From contig NZ_JBHTDE010000010.1 of NCBI RefSeq assembly GCF_042666655.1, positions 124,001 to 188,000 on the forward strand: DNA of 64,000 nt, read 5' to 3'. Each line of letters begins with the position of its first letter. Position 1 is the stretch's first letter. This document shows positions 40,222 to 49,060 of the stretch, piece by piece. The translations under genes were made by a program, and so were the position numbers. Source of the DNA: Paracraurococcus sp042666655 (GTDB lineage: Bacteria; Pseudomonadota; Alphaproteobacteria; Acetobacterales; Acetobacteraceae). Below the pieces are notes generated by a model, which saw only the letters and a list, made by a program, of their open reading frames with translations, did no database searches and was not told the DNA's origin.

Positions 40222-41643
40222 ATGCGTCGTGTCCTCCCCGGTTCTGCCTCGCCCGCCTGGGTGGCGGCGGAGACGCTCGGCTCCGCCATCACCGCGCTGG
40301 TCGGACTGCTCTTCGTCGCCCGCATCATCGGGCCGCAGGCAGCGGGCACCGGCGCCATCGCCGCCAGCGTCTTCCTGACCGTCGACTTCCCCATTGCCGC
40401 GCTGTTCGGCGACAGCCTGTTGCAGCGCCGCGGGTTGGAGGAGCGACACCGCTCCTCCGCACTCTGGGCAACGATGGGCGGCGCTATGGTCGGGATGATC
40501 GTGCTCTGGCTCGGCGCGCCGCTGATCACCCGCGCCACCGGCGCGCCGGTCACCGACATGATCCGCGCCATGGCGCTGCTGCTGCCCTTCTCAGCGGTGG
40601 CCGGCATGCTTTCGGCGCTGGTGCTGAAGGAACGGCGCTACCGGCTGCTGGCCGCGCGGGTGCTGATCTGCCAGCCGCTTGCGGTCGGTATCGGTGTGCT
40701 GGCGGCGTTGGGCGGGGCAGGGGCCTGGTCGATGGCGGCGCAGCAGGCGGCGGCGACGCTCTCGGTCTTCCTGCTGCTGGCGCTGCGCTCAGGTTGGCGG
40801 CCGCGCCGGGTGTTCGAGCGCACGGCGCTGGCCGAGCTCTGGCCGATCGCCGGGCCACAGATCCTGGCGCTGCTGGTGTTCAATGGCCGGTACCGCATCT
40901 TCATCGTCGGCCTCGGCATGCTGGTGGCGGAGACAGTGGTGGCGGTGACCCATATCGCCTTCCGCCTGCTCGATGTCGCCATGGCCGTGGTCACCGGCGC
41001 CGCCTCGCGTCTCGCCATGCCGCGGCTGGCGGCCTTGCAGAACGACCGCGCGGCCTTGGCCGAGGCCTATCGCGACCTGGCGCAGTTGCAGGCCTTGATC
41101 GGCCTGCCGATCGCCACGGGGCTCGCCATCACCGCACCGCGACTCATTGAAATCCTGATGGGCGGGCCCTGGATCGGCGCAGCGGAGCCGGCCCGGCTGG
41201 TGGCGCTGGCCGCAATCCCAGGCTTCCTGGTCGGGCCAGCACCAGCGCTCTGGCTGGCACTCGGGCGGACCCGGATGAACCTGCTGATGCAACTGGTTGC
41301 CTTTACCCTGCCGCTGGTCGGATTGCTGCTGATGCGGCCGCAGGATGCCACGGCCGCAGCACTCTGCTGGGCGCTCGGCAGTCTCGCCGTGCCGCCGCTG
41401 CAGCTTGCCGTCACCTTGCGTGCCTTGCATCGCTCACCCGGCTGGCTGGGGCAGCGCCTGCTGGCGCCCGTGCTGGGCACGCTCGTGATGGGTGTGGTCG
41501 CCGCCTGGGTAGCGCGTGAACTCGCCGGGCAGTCGGCGGTGCCGGCGCTTCTCGGCACTGCGCTGGCCGGCGCCATCGCCTATGCCGTCGTCGTCACCCC
41601 GGCGCTCGGCTTTCGTTGGCCGCGCGCCTTAAAGGAGGCATGA
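40222..41643 (+). CDS. Oligosaccharide flippase (Wzx/MATE-type)
   Basis: A 473-residue membrane protein with about 12-14 helices, AETLGSAITALVGLLFVARIIGP at the start and ILALLVFNGRYRIFIVGLGMLVA in the middle, in line with the polysaccharide biosynthesis/lipid-III flippase superfamily. It would move an undecaprenyl-linked oligosaccharide or a lipid-linked sugar across the inner membrane. ATG 40222 is chosen because the frame upstream overlaps the previous gene's end. It sits 4 bp after the GT-C-like gene. Confidence 0.75.
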   Translation: MRRVLPGSASPAWVAAETLGSAITALVGLLFVARIIGPQAAGTGAIAASVFLTVDFPIAALFGDSLLQRRGLEERHRSSALWATMGGAMVGMIVLWLGAPLITRATGAPVTDMIRAMALLLPFSAVAGMLSALVLKERRYRLLAARVLICQPLAVGIGVLAALGGAGAWSMAAQQAAATLSVFLLLALRSGWRPRRVFERTALAELWPIAGPQILALLVFNGRYRIFIVGLGMLVAETVVAVTHIAFRLLDVAMAVVTGAASRLAMPRLAALQNDRAALAEAYRDLAQLQALIGLPIATGLAITAPRLIEILMGGPWIGAAEPARLVALAAIPGFLVGPAPALWLALGRTRMNLLMQLVAFTLPLVGLLLMRPQDATAAALCWALGSLAVPPLQLAVTLRALHRSPGWLGQRLLAPVLGTLVMGVVAAWVARELAGQSAVPALLGTALAGAIAYAVVVTPALGFRWPRALKEA

Positions 41644-41813
41644 CGACATAACAGTGGCCAAGGGGGATGAAATAGGACAGGAAGTACAACCCGTGACACT
41701 TATCCATTCCACAAGTATATTCCCGAGAATGTGATCCTCCTGGCGTGCCGCCGTTCGCGCTGTCGCGCGCTTGCCTTTGAAGAGGCCGTTCGCCGCCATT
41801 TCGGAACATCGCA

Positions 41814-43364
41814 ATGCATGATCAGCCGCGTGTCGGCGCCATTCCCTATGGCACGGCGCGACCATTCTGGCTCAGCGGGCAGTCCCTTGCTGTGCTCGCC
41901 GCCGTTGCCACCATTACTGCGCTTGGACTCGCCTTGCGACTGCATCAAATCGGTGACGCCTCGCTTTGGAGCGACGAAGCCTTTTCCGCTTGGTGGATCC
42001 ACAAGCCGCTGCGCTACATGTCGACCGACGGATTGCTTATTGAGACGACACCGCCGTTGTACTACGTGCTGCTCAAGATGTGGGCCGCGTTCATGGGCGA
42101 TGGCGATGCGGCGCTGCGGCTGTTCTCCGCCATGGCCAGCATGGCGACGATCCCGGTGGTTTTCCTAATCGGTGTCGAGCTCGGCGGGCCGGTGGTCGGG
42201 TTGGTTGCCGCGCTGCTCTTCGCTGTGGCGCCGATGCAGATCTATTTCGCGCAGGAGGCCAGGGTCTATGCCTTGCTTCCGCTGGCTTTCGGACTGGCGC
42301 TGCTGGGCCTTCTGCGGTTCGTCGGCAGCGCCGCGCATCGCGGGGCACAGGCCGATCGTGCGGCGCTGGGGCTTTATGCCGGGGCCATGCTGGTGCTGCT
42401 CTATGCGCATGCGACCTCGGTCTTTACCGCTGCGGCGTTGGCCGGTTGCGGCGCACTGATGCTGCTGCGCACGCCGCGAGAACGGGCAGCGCTGCCGCCT
42501 TACCTGGTCGCGCATGGCGTGGTCGGGCTGCTGGCCCTGCCGCTTGCCTATGCGATCCTGATCCAGGCCGGGCGGCACGACCTCGACTGGATCAAGCCGC
42601 CCGATCTGATCGGGGTGCTCAGCTTGGCCAACCATCTGGTGGTTGATCCGGTCACGCCGCTGACGCTGTTCCGCCTGTCCAGCATGCTTTCGTTGGCGGC
42701 GCTTTTGCTGATGGCGGTGTTGCTGCTGTTGCTGCGGCCGGACCGGAGGGTCGCTTGGCTCCTGTTGGGCGTGCCGGCGATGTTCTTGGTCGCCACCATC
42801 GGGCTCAGCTACGTCTCCCCCTTCCTGATCCCCCGCATCATCGTCTGGATGGGGGTACCCTTGGCCTTGCTGGCGGCGATCGCTCTGGTCTCCTCGGCGC
42901 CGCGTTGGATCCGTGCCGTCTTCGCCGTAGCCTATGCCGCCTGTCTGTTGGTCGGGCTGAACGGGGTCTATGGTCGCACCATGGCGGAGAAGGAGGACTG
43001 GCGCGGGTTGATGGCCGGCCTGGTGCCGCGGCTCGGTACCGAGGACATCGTGGCGATCGGCCCCAATACCTCCCTGCTGGCACCGCTGCGCTATGCCGAG
43101 GGCGCCTTCGCCGACAATGGCCGGCAGTTGTTCCGCTGGCACCCGCAGCCGCATCCGGCCGATCTCTATACGCCCGACCATATCCTGGCACCGGTGGTCA
43201 TCGGTACCGAGGCGTTGGTGCAGGAAGCGCGGCGTGGCCGGGTGGTCTGGGTACTGCTGCGGGCAACCGATTGGGCGGCGCAGAAGGATGCCGCACTTCG
43301 CGCTTCCACCCCGCCGGCCGAGGTGGACCGCAGCCACCCCGCGCTGGTGCTACTCCGCTGGTAG
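41814..43364 (+). CDS. GT39-family (ArnT/PMT-like) membrane glycosyltransferase
   Basis: A 516-residue protein with about 12 helices. ASLWSDEAFSAWW (DE at residues 54-55), ETTPPLYYVLLKMWAAFMG and YFAQEARVYALLPLAFG are classical GT39/ArnT motifs: acidic catalytic pair in the first periplasmic loop, then the PPLYY helix. It uses a polyprenyl-linked sugar on the periplasmic side. A 170-bp A/T-richer gap separates it from the flippase and probably has its own promoter. Its 3' end overlaps the convergent GT2 gene by 15 bp. Confidence 0.85.
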   Translation: MHDQPRVGAIPYGTARPFWLSGQSLAVLAAVATITALGLALRLHQIGDASLWSDEAFSAWWIHKPLRYMSTDGLLIETTPPLYYVLLKMWAAFMGDGDAALRLFSAMASMATIPVVFLIGVELGGPVVGLVAALLFAVAPMQIYFAQEARVYALLPLAFGLALLGLLRFVGSAAHRGAQADRAALGLYAGAMLVLLYAHATSVFTAAALAGCGALMLLRTPRERAALPPYLVAHGVVGLLALPLAYAILIQAGRHDLDWIKPPDLIGVLSLANHLVVDPVTPLTLFRLSSMLSLAALLLMAVLLLLLRPDRRVAWLLLGVPAMFLVATIGLSYVSPFLIPRIIVWMGVPLALLAAIALVSSAPRWIRAVFAVAYAACLLVGLNGVYGRTMAEKEDWRGLMAGLVPRLGTEDIVAIGPNTSLLAPLRYAEGAFADNGRQLFRWHPQPHPADLYTPDHILAPVVIGTEALVQEARRGRVVWVLLRATDWAAQKDAALRASTPPAEVDRSHPALVLLRW

Positions 43365-44378
43365 CGAGCCACGACCCCGGCTCGGCAGGTGATGGCCGAC
43401 CAGATAGAGCGGCCGTCCCTTGGTCTCGTTGAAGATGCGGCCAAGGTACTCACCGATGACGCCGAGGGTGACGAGTTGCACGCCGCCGAGCAACAGCACC
43501 ACGGTCATCAGGCTCGGGTAGCCCGGCACCGGGTCGCCGAACAGCAGCGCCTTCACCACCACCCAGCTGCCGTAGCCAAGCGCCGCGGCGGCGGTGGCAA
43601 GGCCGAGCCAAGTGGCGACCCGCAGCGGCACCGTGGTGAAGCTGGTGATACCCTCCAGCGACAGCGTCCAGAGCCGGCTGTAATTCCACTTGGTCGTCCC
43701 GGCAGCACGCGGCGCGCGATCATAGGGCACGGCGCAGGCGGGAAAGCCCACCCAGGCAAACAGCCCCTTCATGAAGCGGTGGCGTTCGCGCAGTTGCAGC
43801 AGGGCATCGATCGCGCGGCGGCTCATCAGCCGGAAGTCGCCGGTGTCGGCGGGCAGCCGCACCGGCCCACCGATGCGGGCCATCAGCCGGTAGAAGGCGC
43901 TGGCCGTGGCCTTCTTGAGCCAGGTTTCGCCAGCGCGGCTGCGGCGCTGCGCATAGGCGACATCGAAGCCGGAGCGCCAGGCGGCGACAAGCTCCGGGAT
44001 GACTTCCGGCGGATCCTGCAGGTCGGCATCGATGACGATCACCGCCTCGCGCGCCGCGGCATGGTCGAGCCCGGCGGTCAGCGCCGCCTCCTTGCCGAAA
44101 TTACGACTGAGCGCGACGACCGCGACTTCCGGCCGCATCGCTTGCAGCCTGGCGAGCAGGGCCGGCGTGGCGTCCGTCGAGCCGTCGTCGACATAGACGA
44201 CTTCCCAGCTCAGCCCGATGCTGTCCATGACGGCGCCGAGGCGACGCTGGAATTCCTCGATCACCTCGGCTTCGTTGTAGGCCGGTACGACGACGGAGAG
44301 CGACGGCGCGGCGCCGCGCGTCGTCGGCGAGAGCGTTGCGGCCAGCGTCGGGCCACGCCAGTGAGGCAGATCGTCCAC
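43350..44378 (-). CDS. Polyprenyl-phosphate glycosyltransferase (DPM1/GtrB-like GT2)
   Basis: A 342-residue GT2 enzyme with two C-terminal membrane helices. SVVVPAYNEAEVIEEF, VVYVDDGSTDATPALL, VIDADLQDPPEVIPEL and SRNFGKEAALTAGLDHA are the dolichol-phosphate-mannose-synthase-like motifs; the C-terminal helices about 235-255 and 270-300 are as in GtrB/ArnC-type enzymes. It makes a polyprenyl-phosphate-linked sugar at the cytoplasmic face, a donor for the GT-C proteins nearby. The GTG start at 44378 is used; no ATG is available near the domain start. Confidence 0.88.
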   Translation of the reverse strand: MDDLPHWRGPTLAATLSPTTRGAAPSLSVVVPAYNEAEVIEEFQRRLGAVMDSIGLSWEVVYVDDGSTDATPALLARLQAMRPEVAVVALSRNFGKEAALTAGLDHAAAREAVIVIDADLQDPPEVIPELVAAWRSGFDVAYAQRRSRAGETWLKKATASAFYRLMARIGGPVRLPADTGDFRLMSRRAIDALLQLRERHRFMKGLFAWVGFPACAVPYDRAPRAAGTTKWNYSRLWTLSLEGITSFTTVPLRVATWLGLATAAAALGYGSWVVVKALLFGDPVPGYPSLMTVVLLLGGVQLVTLGVIGEYLGRIFNETKGRPLYLVGHHLPSRGRGSLPAE

Positions 44379-44569
44379 GGAGATTCCAAACCAGGATGCG
44401 GCGAAAATCTAGGCGCAGCACCCCGTTGCGGTGAAAACGCAATCCAGCGAGGCGCGCGCTTTCGTTGCATTCGGTATCAACTGTCACAACCTAGTCAGGG
44501 ACTGCCTGGAAACCGCACCGTGAGGCGCGCGTCCCGCCGCGCTGCGGCACATTCGCGCCCAGGACCGAT

Positions 44570-44597
44570 GCAGGGCGCAGGGAAAAACGCACCCTGC
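44570..44597 (+). promoter_or_regulatory. Leader hairpin upstream of the GT-C-like gene at 44.6 kb
   Basis: GCAGGGCGC (44570-44578) and GCACCCTGC (44589-44597) form a 9-bp stem with one mismatch and a 10-base A-rich loop, 32 bp before ATG 44630. It could be a 5'-UTR structure. The rest of the 250-bp gap between the two divergent genes has no recognised feature. Confidence 0.3.
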
Positions 44598-44629
44598 CGG
44601 GCGGCAATCGGCACAGGTGCAGTCCGGGG

Positions 44630-46108
44630 ATGAGTCAGCGAATCAACATGGCGCCGATATCGGTGTGGCGACCGGCGGCTTTCGCCAATCCGGGTCGCAT
44701 GGCCTGGGGGCGGATGGATCATTGGATCCTGGGCAGTGCTTTCCTGCTGACCACGCTGCTGGTCGCCCGCATGGCGCGCAAGCTGCCGGTCACGCCGCTG
44801 ACCACGGGCGACAGCTACGCCTACCAGTATCTCTTCAACTACCGGCCGCCCTTCTATGGCTGGGTGGTGAACGGCTGGCAGGCGGTCACCGGCAGCGTCG
44901 ACTACCTGCCGTTGATGCAACTGGTCCTGCTCGGCATCGGCGTCTTCGTCTTCGCCGTCGAATTGGGCCGCATGCTTCGCAGCCCGCTGGTGCCGCTGCT
45001 CGGCGTGCCGGTGCTGCTGATCCATCCGGGCATCCACGATTCGCCGAGCTGGATGATGACCGAGGCGCCGTTCATGGCGCTGGTGTTCATGGGCCTGGCG
45101 ATGCAATGCCGCTTCGTCCGCCGCGGCGGGCTTGATGCGCTGCTGCTCGCCGCTGCCTGTTTCACCCTTGCCACGCTGACCCGCAGCACCGGCATGGCCT
45201 TCTTGCCGTTGCCGTTGCTGGCGGCGGTGTTCGACCGCCGTGCGGCCCTCGGCCTTGGTGTGCTGCGCGCTGCCGCCTGCACCGCCGTCGCGGTGGTTTG
45301 CGTGCTGATCGGCATGGCCTGGACCTGGAGCCGCGGCGGACCCTTCGAGATCGGCTCCTGGGCCGGCATCTCGGTGCTCGGCAAGTCGCTGGTGCTGGCC
45401 AGGCCGGGCGAGCTGCCGCTGCTGCCGGAGCCGCTGGCGACGCAGGTCGCCGAGGCCGCGGGCGTCGCCCGCCAGCTCACCGCCGAACAACCCGACCTGG
45501 CGGCGCGGCTGCGAGCGCAGATCCAGGCCAGCAGCGATGTCCGCTACGCGGTCTTCTGGCCAGCCGCCGACACCGACTGGCCGGAATGGGTCGCCGCCGA
45601 CGGCCGTGAGCGCGACCGCCTGGCCAAGGCGATCTCGGCCCCGCTGATCGCGGCGCATCGCGGCGAATACCTGCGGATGGTGGCGAATGACTGGATCTCG
45701 TTGATCGTCCATCCGCATTACTGGCCGGCCGCCTTCACCAGCACGCCGGCAGACCCGCAGCGCTTCGCCGCCTGTGCCCAGACCGAAACGTGCTGGGGGA
45801 TCGACCGCTACGACTTTCCGCTTTTCGGCTTGGTGCCGCTGATGGGCGTCTCGGTCTTCGGCGCGCTCGCGGCATTGCTGCTGATCCCGCTGGCCGCTTG
45901 GCCGGTACTGCGGCGGCGCGGCTCGCCCATGCTGGTGCTGATGTGGGGTGGGGCCATGGTGGTGCATGGAACGCTGCTGGCGACCGCGGCGGCCGAGGCC
46001 GGGCATATGCGCTACACCGTGGCGACCCATGCGGTGGAAATGATGCTGCTGATGTGGCTGGCGATGCTCGTGTTCCGCCGCCTGACGGGACGGGGAGACG
46101 TGGCATGA
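44630..46108 (+). CDS. Polytopic membrane protein, GT-C-like
   Basis: A 492-residue protein with about ten hydrophobic helices. The first external loop carries TTGDSYAYQYLFNYRPPFYGW; Asp61 is in the place of the acidic residue of GT-C enzymes, and MTEAPFMALVFMG and LTRSTGMAFLPLPLL resemble helix motifs of bacterial mannosyl- and arabinosyltransferase-like proteins. A soluble loop of about 110 residues (320-410) is unusual. I do not recognise a named family. It overlaps the next gene by 4 bp and both lie in the glycan locus. Confidence 0.55.
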   Translation: MSQRINMAPISVWRPAAFANPGRMAWGRMDHWILGSAFLLTTLLVARMARKLPVTPLTTGDSYAYQYLFNYRPPFYGWVVNGWQAVTGSVDYLPLMQLVLLGIGVFVFAVELGRMLRSPLVPLLGVPVLLIHPGIHDSPSWMMTEAPFMALVFMGLAMQCRFVRRGGLDALLLAAACFTLATLTRSTGMAFLPLPLLAAVFDRRAALGLGVLRAAACTAVAVVCVLIGMAWTWSRGGPFEIGSWAGISVLGKSLVLARPGELPLLPEPLATQVAEAAGVARQLTAEQPDLAARLRAQIQASSDVRYAVFWPAADTDWPEWVAADGRERDRLAKAISAPLIAAHRGEYLRMVANDWISLIVHPHYWPAAFTSTPADPQRFAACAQTETCWGIDRYDFPLFGLVPLMGVSVFGALAALLLIPLAAWPVLRRRGSPMLVLMWGGAMVVHGTLLATAAAEAGHMRYTVATHAVEMMLLMWLAMLVFRRLTGRGDVA

Positions 46109-47793
46109 CCGGACGGATCGGGCTGCTGCTGGCGCTGCTGCTGGTCGCCACCGCGGCGCTTTCGCCGATCCTCGGCGTGCCGGTGCATGGGCGGAATTTC
46201 GGCCATGACTCCGACTATGCGCTGACTGCGCTCAGCTTCATGGATGCCGCTTGGTCGGCCGGCCGGCTCTGGCCGCGCTGGGTGATGGAGAGCAATTTCG
46301 GCCTCGGCGGGATGACCTTCCTCACCTATCCGCCGCTCGGCTATTGGGCGGGGTCGCTGCTGCGGCGGGTGACGGGCCTCGACGTTCCCGGGACGCTGGC
46401 GCTGGCGGTGATGCTCTGGCGGCTGGTCTTCCTGCTCGGCTGCTTCCTTTGGCTGCGGCGGCATGTGGCGCCGGGCGCGGCGCTGGCCGCGGCGGCGCTG
46501 GCGGCGCTGCTGCCCTATCCGGCGGTGGTGAACCCCTGGATTCGCTTCTCTTATGCCGAGGTCGCCGGCGCGGCGATTCTGCCCTTCCTGCTGCTGGCGC
46601 TGGAGCGCGTCGCCGAAAGCCGCGACGGCCGCGGCCTGCCGGCCCTGGCGCTGGCCTTCGCCGCGCTGGCGATGACCCATCTGCCGACCTGCGCCCTGGT
46701 CGCGCATCTGGCACCGCTCTATGCCTGGGCCTATGCCGGGCCTCGCGCGGCGATGCGGGTGCTGGGCGGCGGGATCGCGGGAGCCGGCCTCGCAGCCTGC
46801 TTTGTCCTCCCCGCCATGGGCATGCTGCGCGATGCCAATTTCGAGGGACTCGAGGATGGCACCTGGGAGGGCAGCCTTTTCCTCTACGGCCTGCCACGCG
46901 GCGATTCCGGCTGGATCCAATTCCTCCTGATCATCTGGTCGGCGGCGGCGCTGGCCGGGCTGGCCACGCTGGCCTTCCGCCATTTGGGAGGGGCGGCGAC
47001 GCGCGGGCCGCTGGCGAGGGCCGCGATGCTTTTGCTGGTCGCCTGCGCCGCACTGATGACGGTGGTGAGCTTGCCGCTCTGGATCGTGCTGCCGCAGCTT
47101 CGCTCGATCGAGTTCCCCTGGCGGGCAACCACAGTGCTGACCCTGCCGCTGGCGGCCATGGCGGCCTTGGCCCTGGCAGGCGGGCGGCCGGCGGCCCGGC
47201 GCCTCGTGCTCGGGCTGGGTATCGCCTGTGCCGTCTTCGCCCCGGCCTATCTCTGGGCCCGGGTCGCCTTCGGCCATCCGGATTGGCCGCGCTTCCTGCC
47301 GCCGGGAGAACGACTGACCCGGGCGGTGAACTCGCCCCGGGGCGTCTCCTCGGAACACCTGCCGGCCTGGGCGCTGGCGAATGGCTGGCGCGTGAAATGG
47401 AATGGGACGGAGACCGCGCCCGCGCCCGACCCGCATCCACGGCCTGCCCTGCCGCCCGGAGCCGAGCGCCTGGAGGCCGGCTTCCTGATACCGGAGGCGA
47501 ACGCGCCGCTGCTGCTGCCGCAGTTCTGGTTCCCAGCCTGGACAGCGGTCGACGGCAAGGGCGAGGCCGTGCCGGTGCGACCCGGCCGGGACGGCTTCCT
47601 GGAAGTCGCGGTGGACCGCCCGGTGCGCGACCTCCGGGTCACCATCGCGGTGACGCGGTGGGAATGGGCCGGTTGGGCGACGACCGGGATCAGCGCCGCA
47701 GTGCTGCTGTGGCTTGGCCTTTGGCGCCGCCGGCCGGGACTGGCTGCGGCGCCTGCCATGGCGGCGCGCGATCAGGGCGGGGTGGCGGGGTAA
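46105..47793 (+). CDS. Polytopic membrane protein (PTPS-related/GT-C-like)
   Basis: A 562-residue protein with about 11-12 helices. The loop after the first helix reads GHDSDYALTALSFMDAAW and ESNFGLGGMTFLTYPPLGYW, a pattern common to the large bacterial 'membrane protein, 6-pyruvoyl-tetrahydropterin-synthase related' family, which probably are GT-C glycosyltransferases. Asp35 and Asp37 are the likely catalytic acids. The C-terminal 130 residues include a beta-rich domain (APLLLPQFWFPAWTAVDG). It shares a 4-bp overlap with the preceding gene. Confidence 0.6.
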   Translation: MTGRIGLLLALLLVATAALSPILGVPVHGRNFGHDSDYALTALSFMDAAWSAGRLWPRWVMESNFGLGGMTFLTYPPLGYWAGSLLRRVTGLDVPGTLALAVMLWRLVFLLGCFLWLRRHVAPGAALAAAALAALLPYPAVVNPWIRFSYAEVAGAAILPFLLLALERVAESRDGRGLPALALAFAALAMTHLPTCALVAHLAPLYAWAYAGPRAAMRVLGGGIAGAGLAACFVLPAMGMLRDANFEGLEDGTWEGSLFLYGLPRGDSGWIQFLLIIWSAAALAGLATLAFRHLGGAATRGPLARAAMLLLVACAALMTVVSLPLWIVLPQLRSIEFPWRATTVLTLPLAAMAALALAGGRPAARRLVLGLGIACAVFAPAYLWARVAFGHPDWPRFLPPGERLTRAVNSPRGVSSEHLPAWALANGWRVKWNGTETAPAPDPHPRPALPPGAERLEAGFLIPEANAPLLLPQFWFPAWTAVDGKGEAVPVRPGRDGFLEVAVDRPVRDLRVTIAVTRWEWAGWATTGISAAVLLWLGLWRRRPGLAAAPAMAARDQGGVAG

Positions 47794-47826
47794 AGGCCAG
47801 CGCCAGCCAAGGCAGGACGGCCGGAT

Positions 47827-48111
47827 TCAGATGAACTGGCCGCGCAGGAAGCCCAGTGCCGGCAGGGGCGTCCATTTCCGTGGCAGGTCGTGCCGCTTGA
47901 TCGGCGCCACGCTGTAATGCGGCACGGGCTGGTCGGAGCGGCGGAGGAAATCCTCATAGGCGCGGACCTGTTGAGCCCGCCAATCGCGGTCAGCCAGGGC
48001 CGCGGGTCGGCTGCGGAACACCTCCGCGACGCGGCTGGTGCGGCCGATCGTCGCGTAGACAGCCCAGAGTGTGTCGTCGTCGCTGCGTCCGACGCTGACG
48101 AGATCCCTCAC
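47827..48111 (-). CDS. Small hypothetical protein at the end of the ppk2 operon
   Basis: A 94-residue protein beginning with GTG 48111 (reading MRDLVSVGRSDDDTLWAVYA) and ending LPALGFLRGQFI. It is Arg-rich and soluble. No family was recognised. The GTG overlaps the stop of a 23-codon frame (GTGA), which itself overlaps the ppk2 stop (ATGA), so it is translationally coupled. The same frame is open further upstream as antisense-like sequence, so an internal start had to be chosen. Confidence 0.5.
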   Translation of the reverse strand: MRDLVSVGRSDDDTLWAVYATIGRTSRVAEVFRSRPAALADRDWRAQQVRAYEDFLRRSDQPVPHYSVAPIKRHDLPRKWTPLPALGFLRGQFI

Positions 48112-48179
48112 CGGTCCTGGATCGCAACCGGCGCGGTCGGCGTCAAGCGCAACCTGCGGCGGGCGGCGATTCGGGTCAT
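48108..48179 (-). CDS. Possible 23-codon gene bridging ppk2 and the next gene
   Basis: ATG 48179 overlaps the ppk2 stop by 3 bases (ATGA). It encodes a very basic peptide starting MTRIAARRRLRLTP and ends in TGA 48110-48108, which overlaps the GTG of the following gene. Alternatively it is the 5' end of that gene and a frameshift separates them. Either way it couples translation along the operon. Confidence 0.3.
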   Translation of the reverse strand: MTRIAARRRLRLTPTAPVAIQDR

Positions 48180-49060
48180 TCGAGTTCCTTCCGTGCCGCC
48201 TCCAGCCGGGCCATCGCCTCGGGCCCGACCTTCGGATAGGCGAGGTCGAGTTCGCCGAGCGCCATGGCGATGGCACCGGCGACGACCAGCCGGGTGAACC
48301 ACTTGTTATCCGCCGGCACCACATACCAGGGCGCATGGGGCGCGGCGGTGGCGCGGATCGCCTTCTCGTAGGCCGCCTGGTACTCGTCCCAATGGTGGCG
48401 TTCGGCGACGTCGTCGGCGCTGAACTTCCAGTTCTTCTCCGGCTCCTCGATCCGCGAGAGGAAGCGCGCCCGCTGTTCCTCCTTGCTGACGTGGAGGAAG
48501 AACTTCAGCACCACAACGCCCTGGCGGGAGAGGTACTGCTCGAAGCCGGCGATGTCCTGCAGCCGTTCGTCCCAAATATTCTTGCCGCGCAGCTTGGGTG
48601 GCAGGTTCTCGGCGGCGAGGATCTCCGGATGGACGCGGGCGACCAGCACCTCCTCGTACCAGGAGCGGTTGTGGATGGCGATCTCGCCGCGTCGCGGCAT
48701 GGCGAGGATGTGGCGCCAGAGGAAGTCGTGGTCGAGCTCGACCGGGCCGGGCTTCTTGAAGCTGGTGACGGTGACGCCCTGCGGGTTGACGCCCGAGAAG
48801 ACGTGCTTGATCGCGCCGTCCTTGCCCGCCGCATCCATCGCCTGGAAGATGCAGAGCACCGACCAGCGGTCCTGCGCATAGAGCATGTCCTGCGCCTGCT
48901 TGAGCAGTTCGATGCCATGCTGCAGCAGGGCCGTGGCGGCGTCCTTCTCCATGGTCAGCCCGGCGGTGTCGCCGGGGGCATGGTCCGCGAGGCGGAACCC
49001 CTTGCCCTCCTCGACGCGGTAGCGGTCGATAACCTTGCGGAACTGCTTGTTCTTGATCAC
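48176..49060 (-). CDS. ppk2: Polyphosphate kinase 2
   Basis: A 294-residue PPK2-family polyphosphate:nucleotide phosphotransferase. FQAMDAAGKDGAIKHVFSGV contains the Walker A-like site; NRSWYEEVLVARVHPE, VVVLKFFLHVSKEEQRARF and HHWDEYQAAYEKAIR are hallmark motifs; the final NKWFTRLVVA completes the lid region. It uses polyphosphate to phosphorylate AMP/ADP or similar nucleotides. GTG start 49060 overlaps the MFS stop by 4 bp. It is the third gene of a minus-strand operon headed by a secreted EEP phosphatase, which hints at phosphate metabolism. Confidence 0.92.
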   Translation of the reverse strand: MIKNKQFRKVIDRYRVEEGKGFRLADHAPGDTAGLTMEKDAATALLQHGIELLKQAQDMLYAQDRWSVLCIFQAMDAAGKDGAIKHVFSGVNPQGVTVTSFKKPGPVELDHDFLWRHILAMPRRGEIAIHNRSWYEEVLVARVHPEILAAENLPPKLRGKNIWDERLQDIAGFEQYLSRQGVVVLKFFLHVSKEEQRARFLSRIEEPEKNWKFSADDVAERHHWDEYQAAYEKAIRATAAPHAPWYVVPADNKWFTRLVVAGAIAMALGELDLAYPKVGPEAMARLEAARKELE

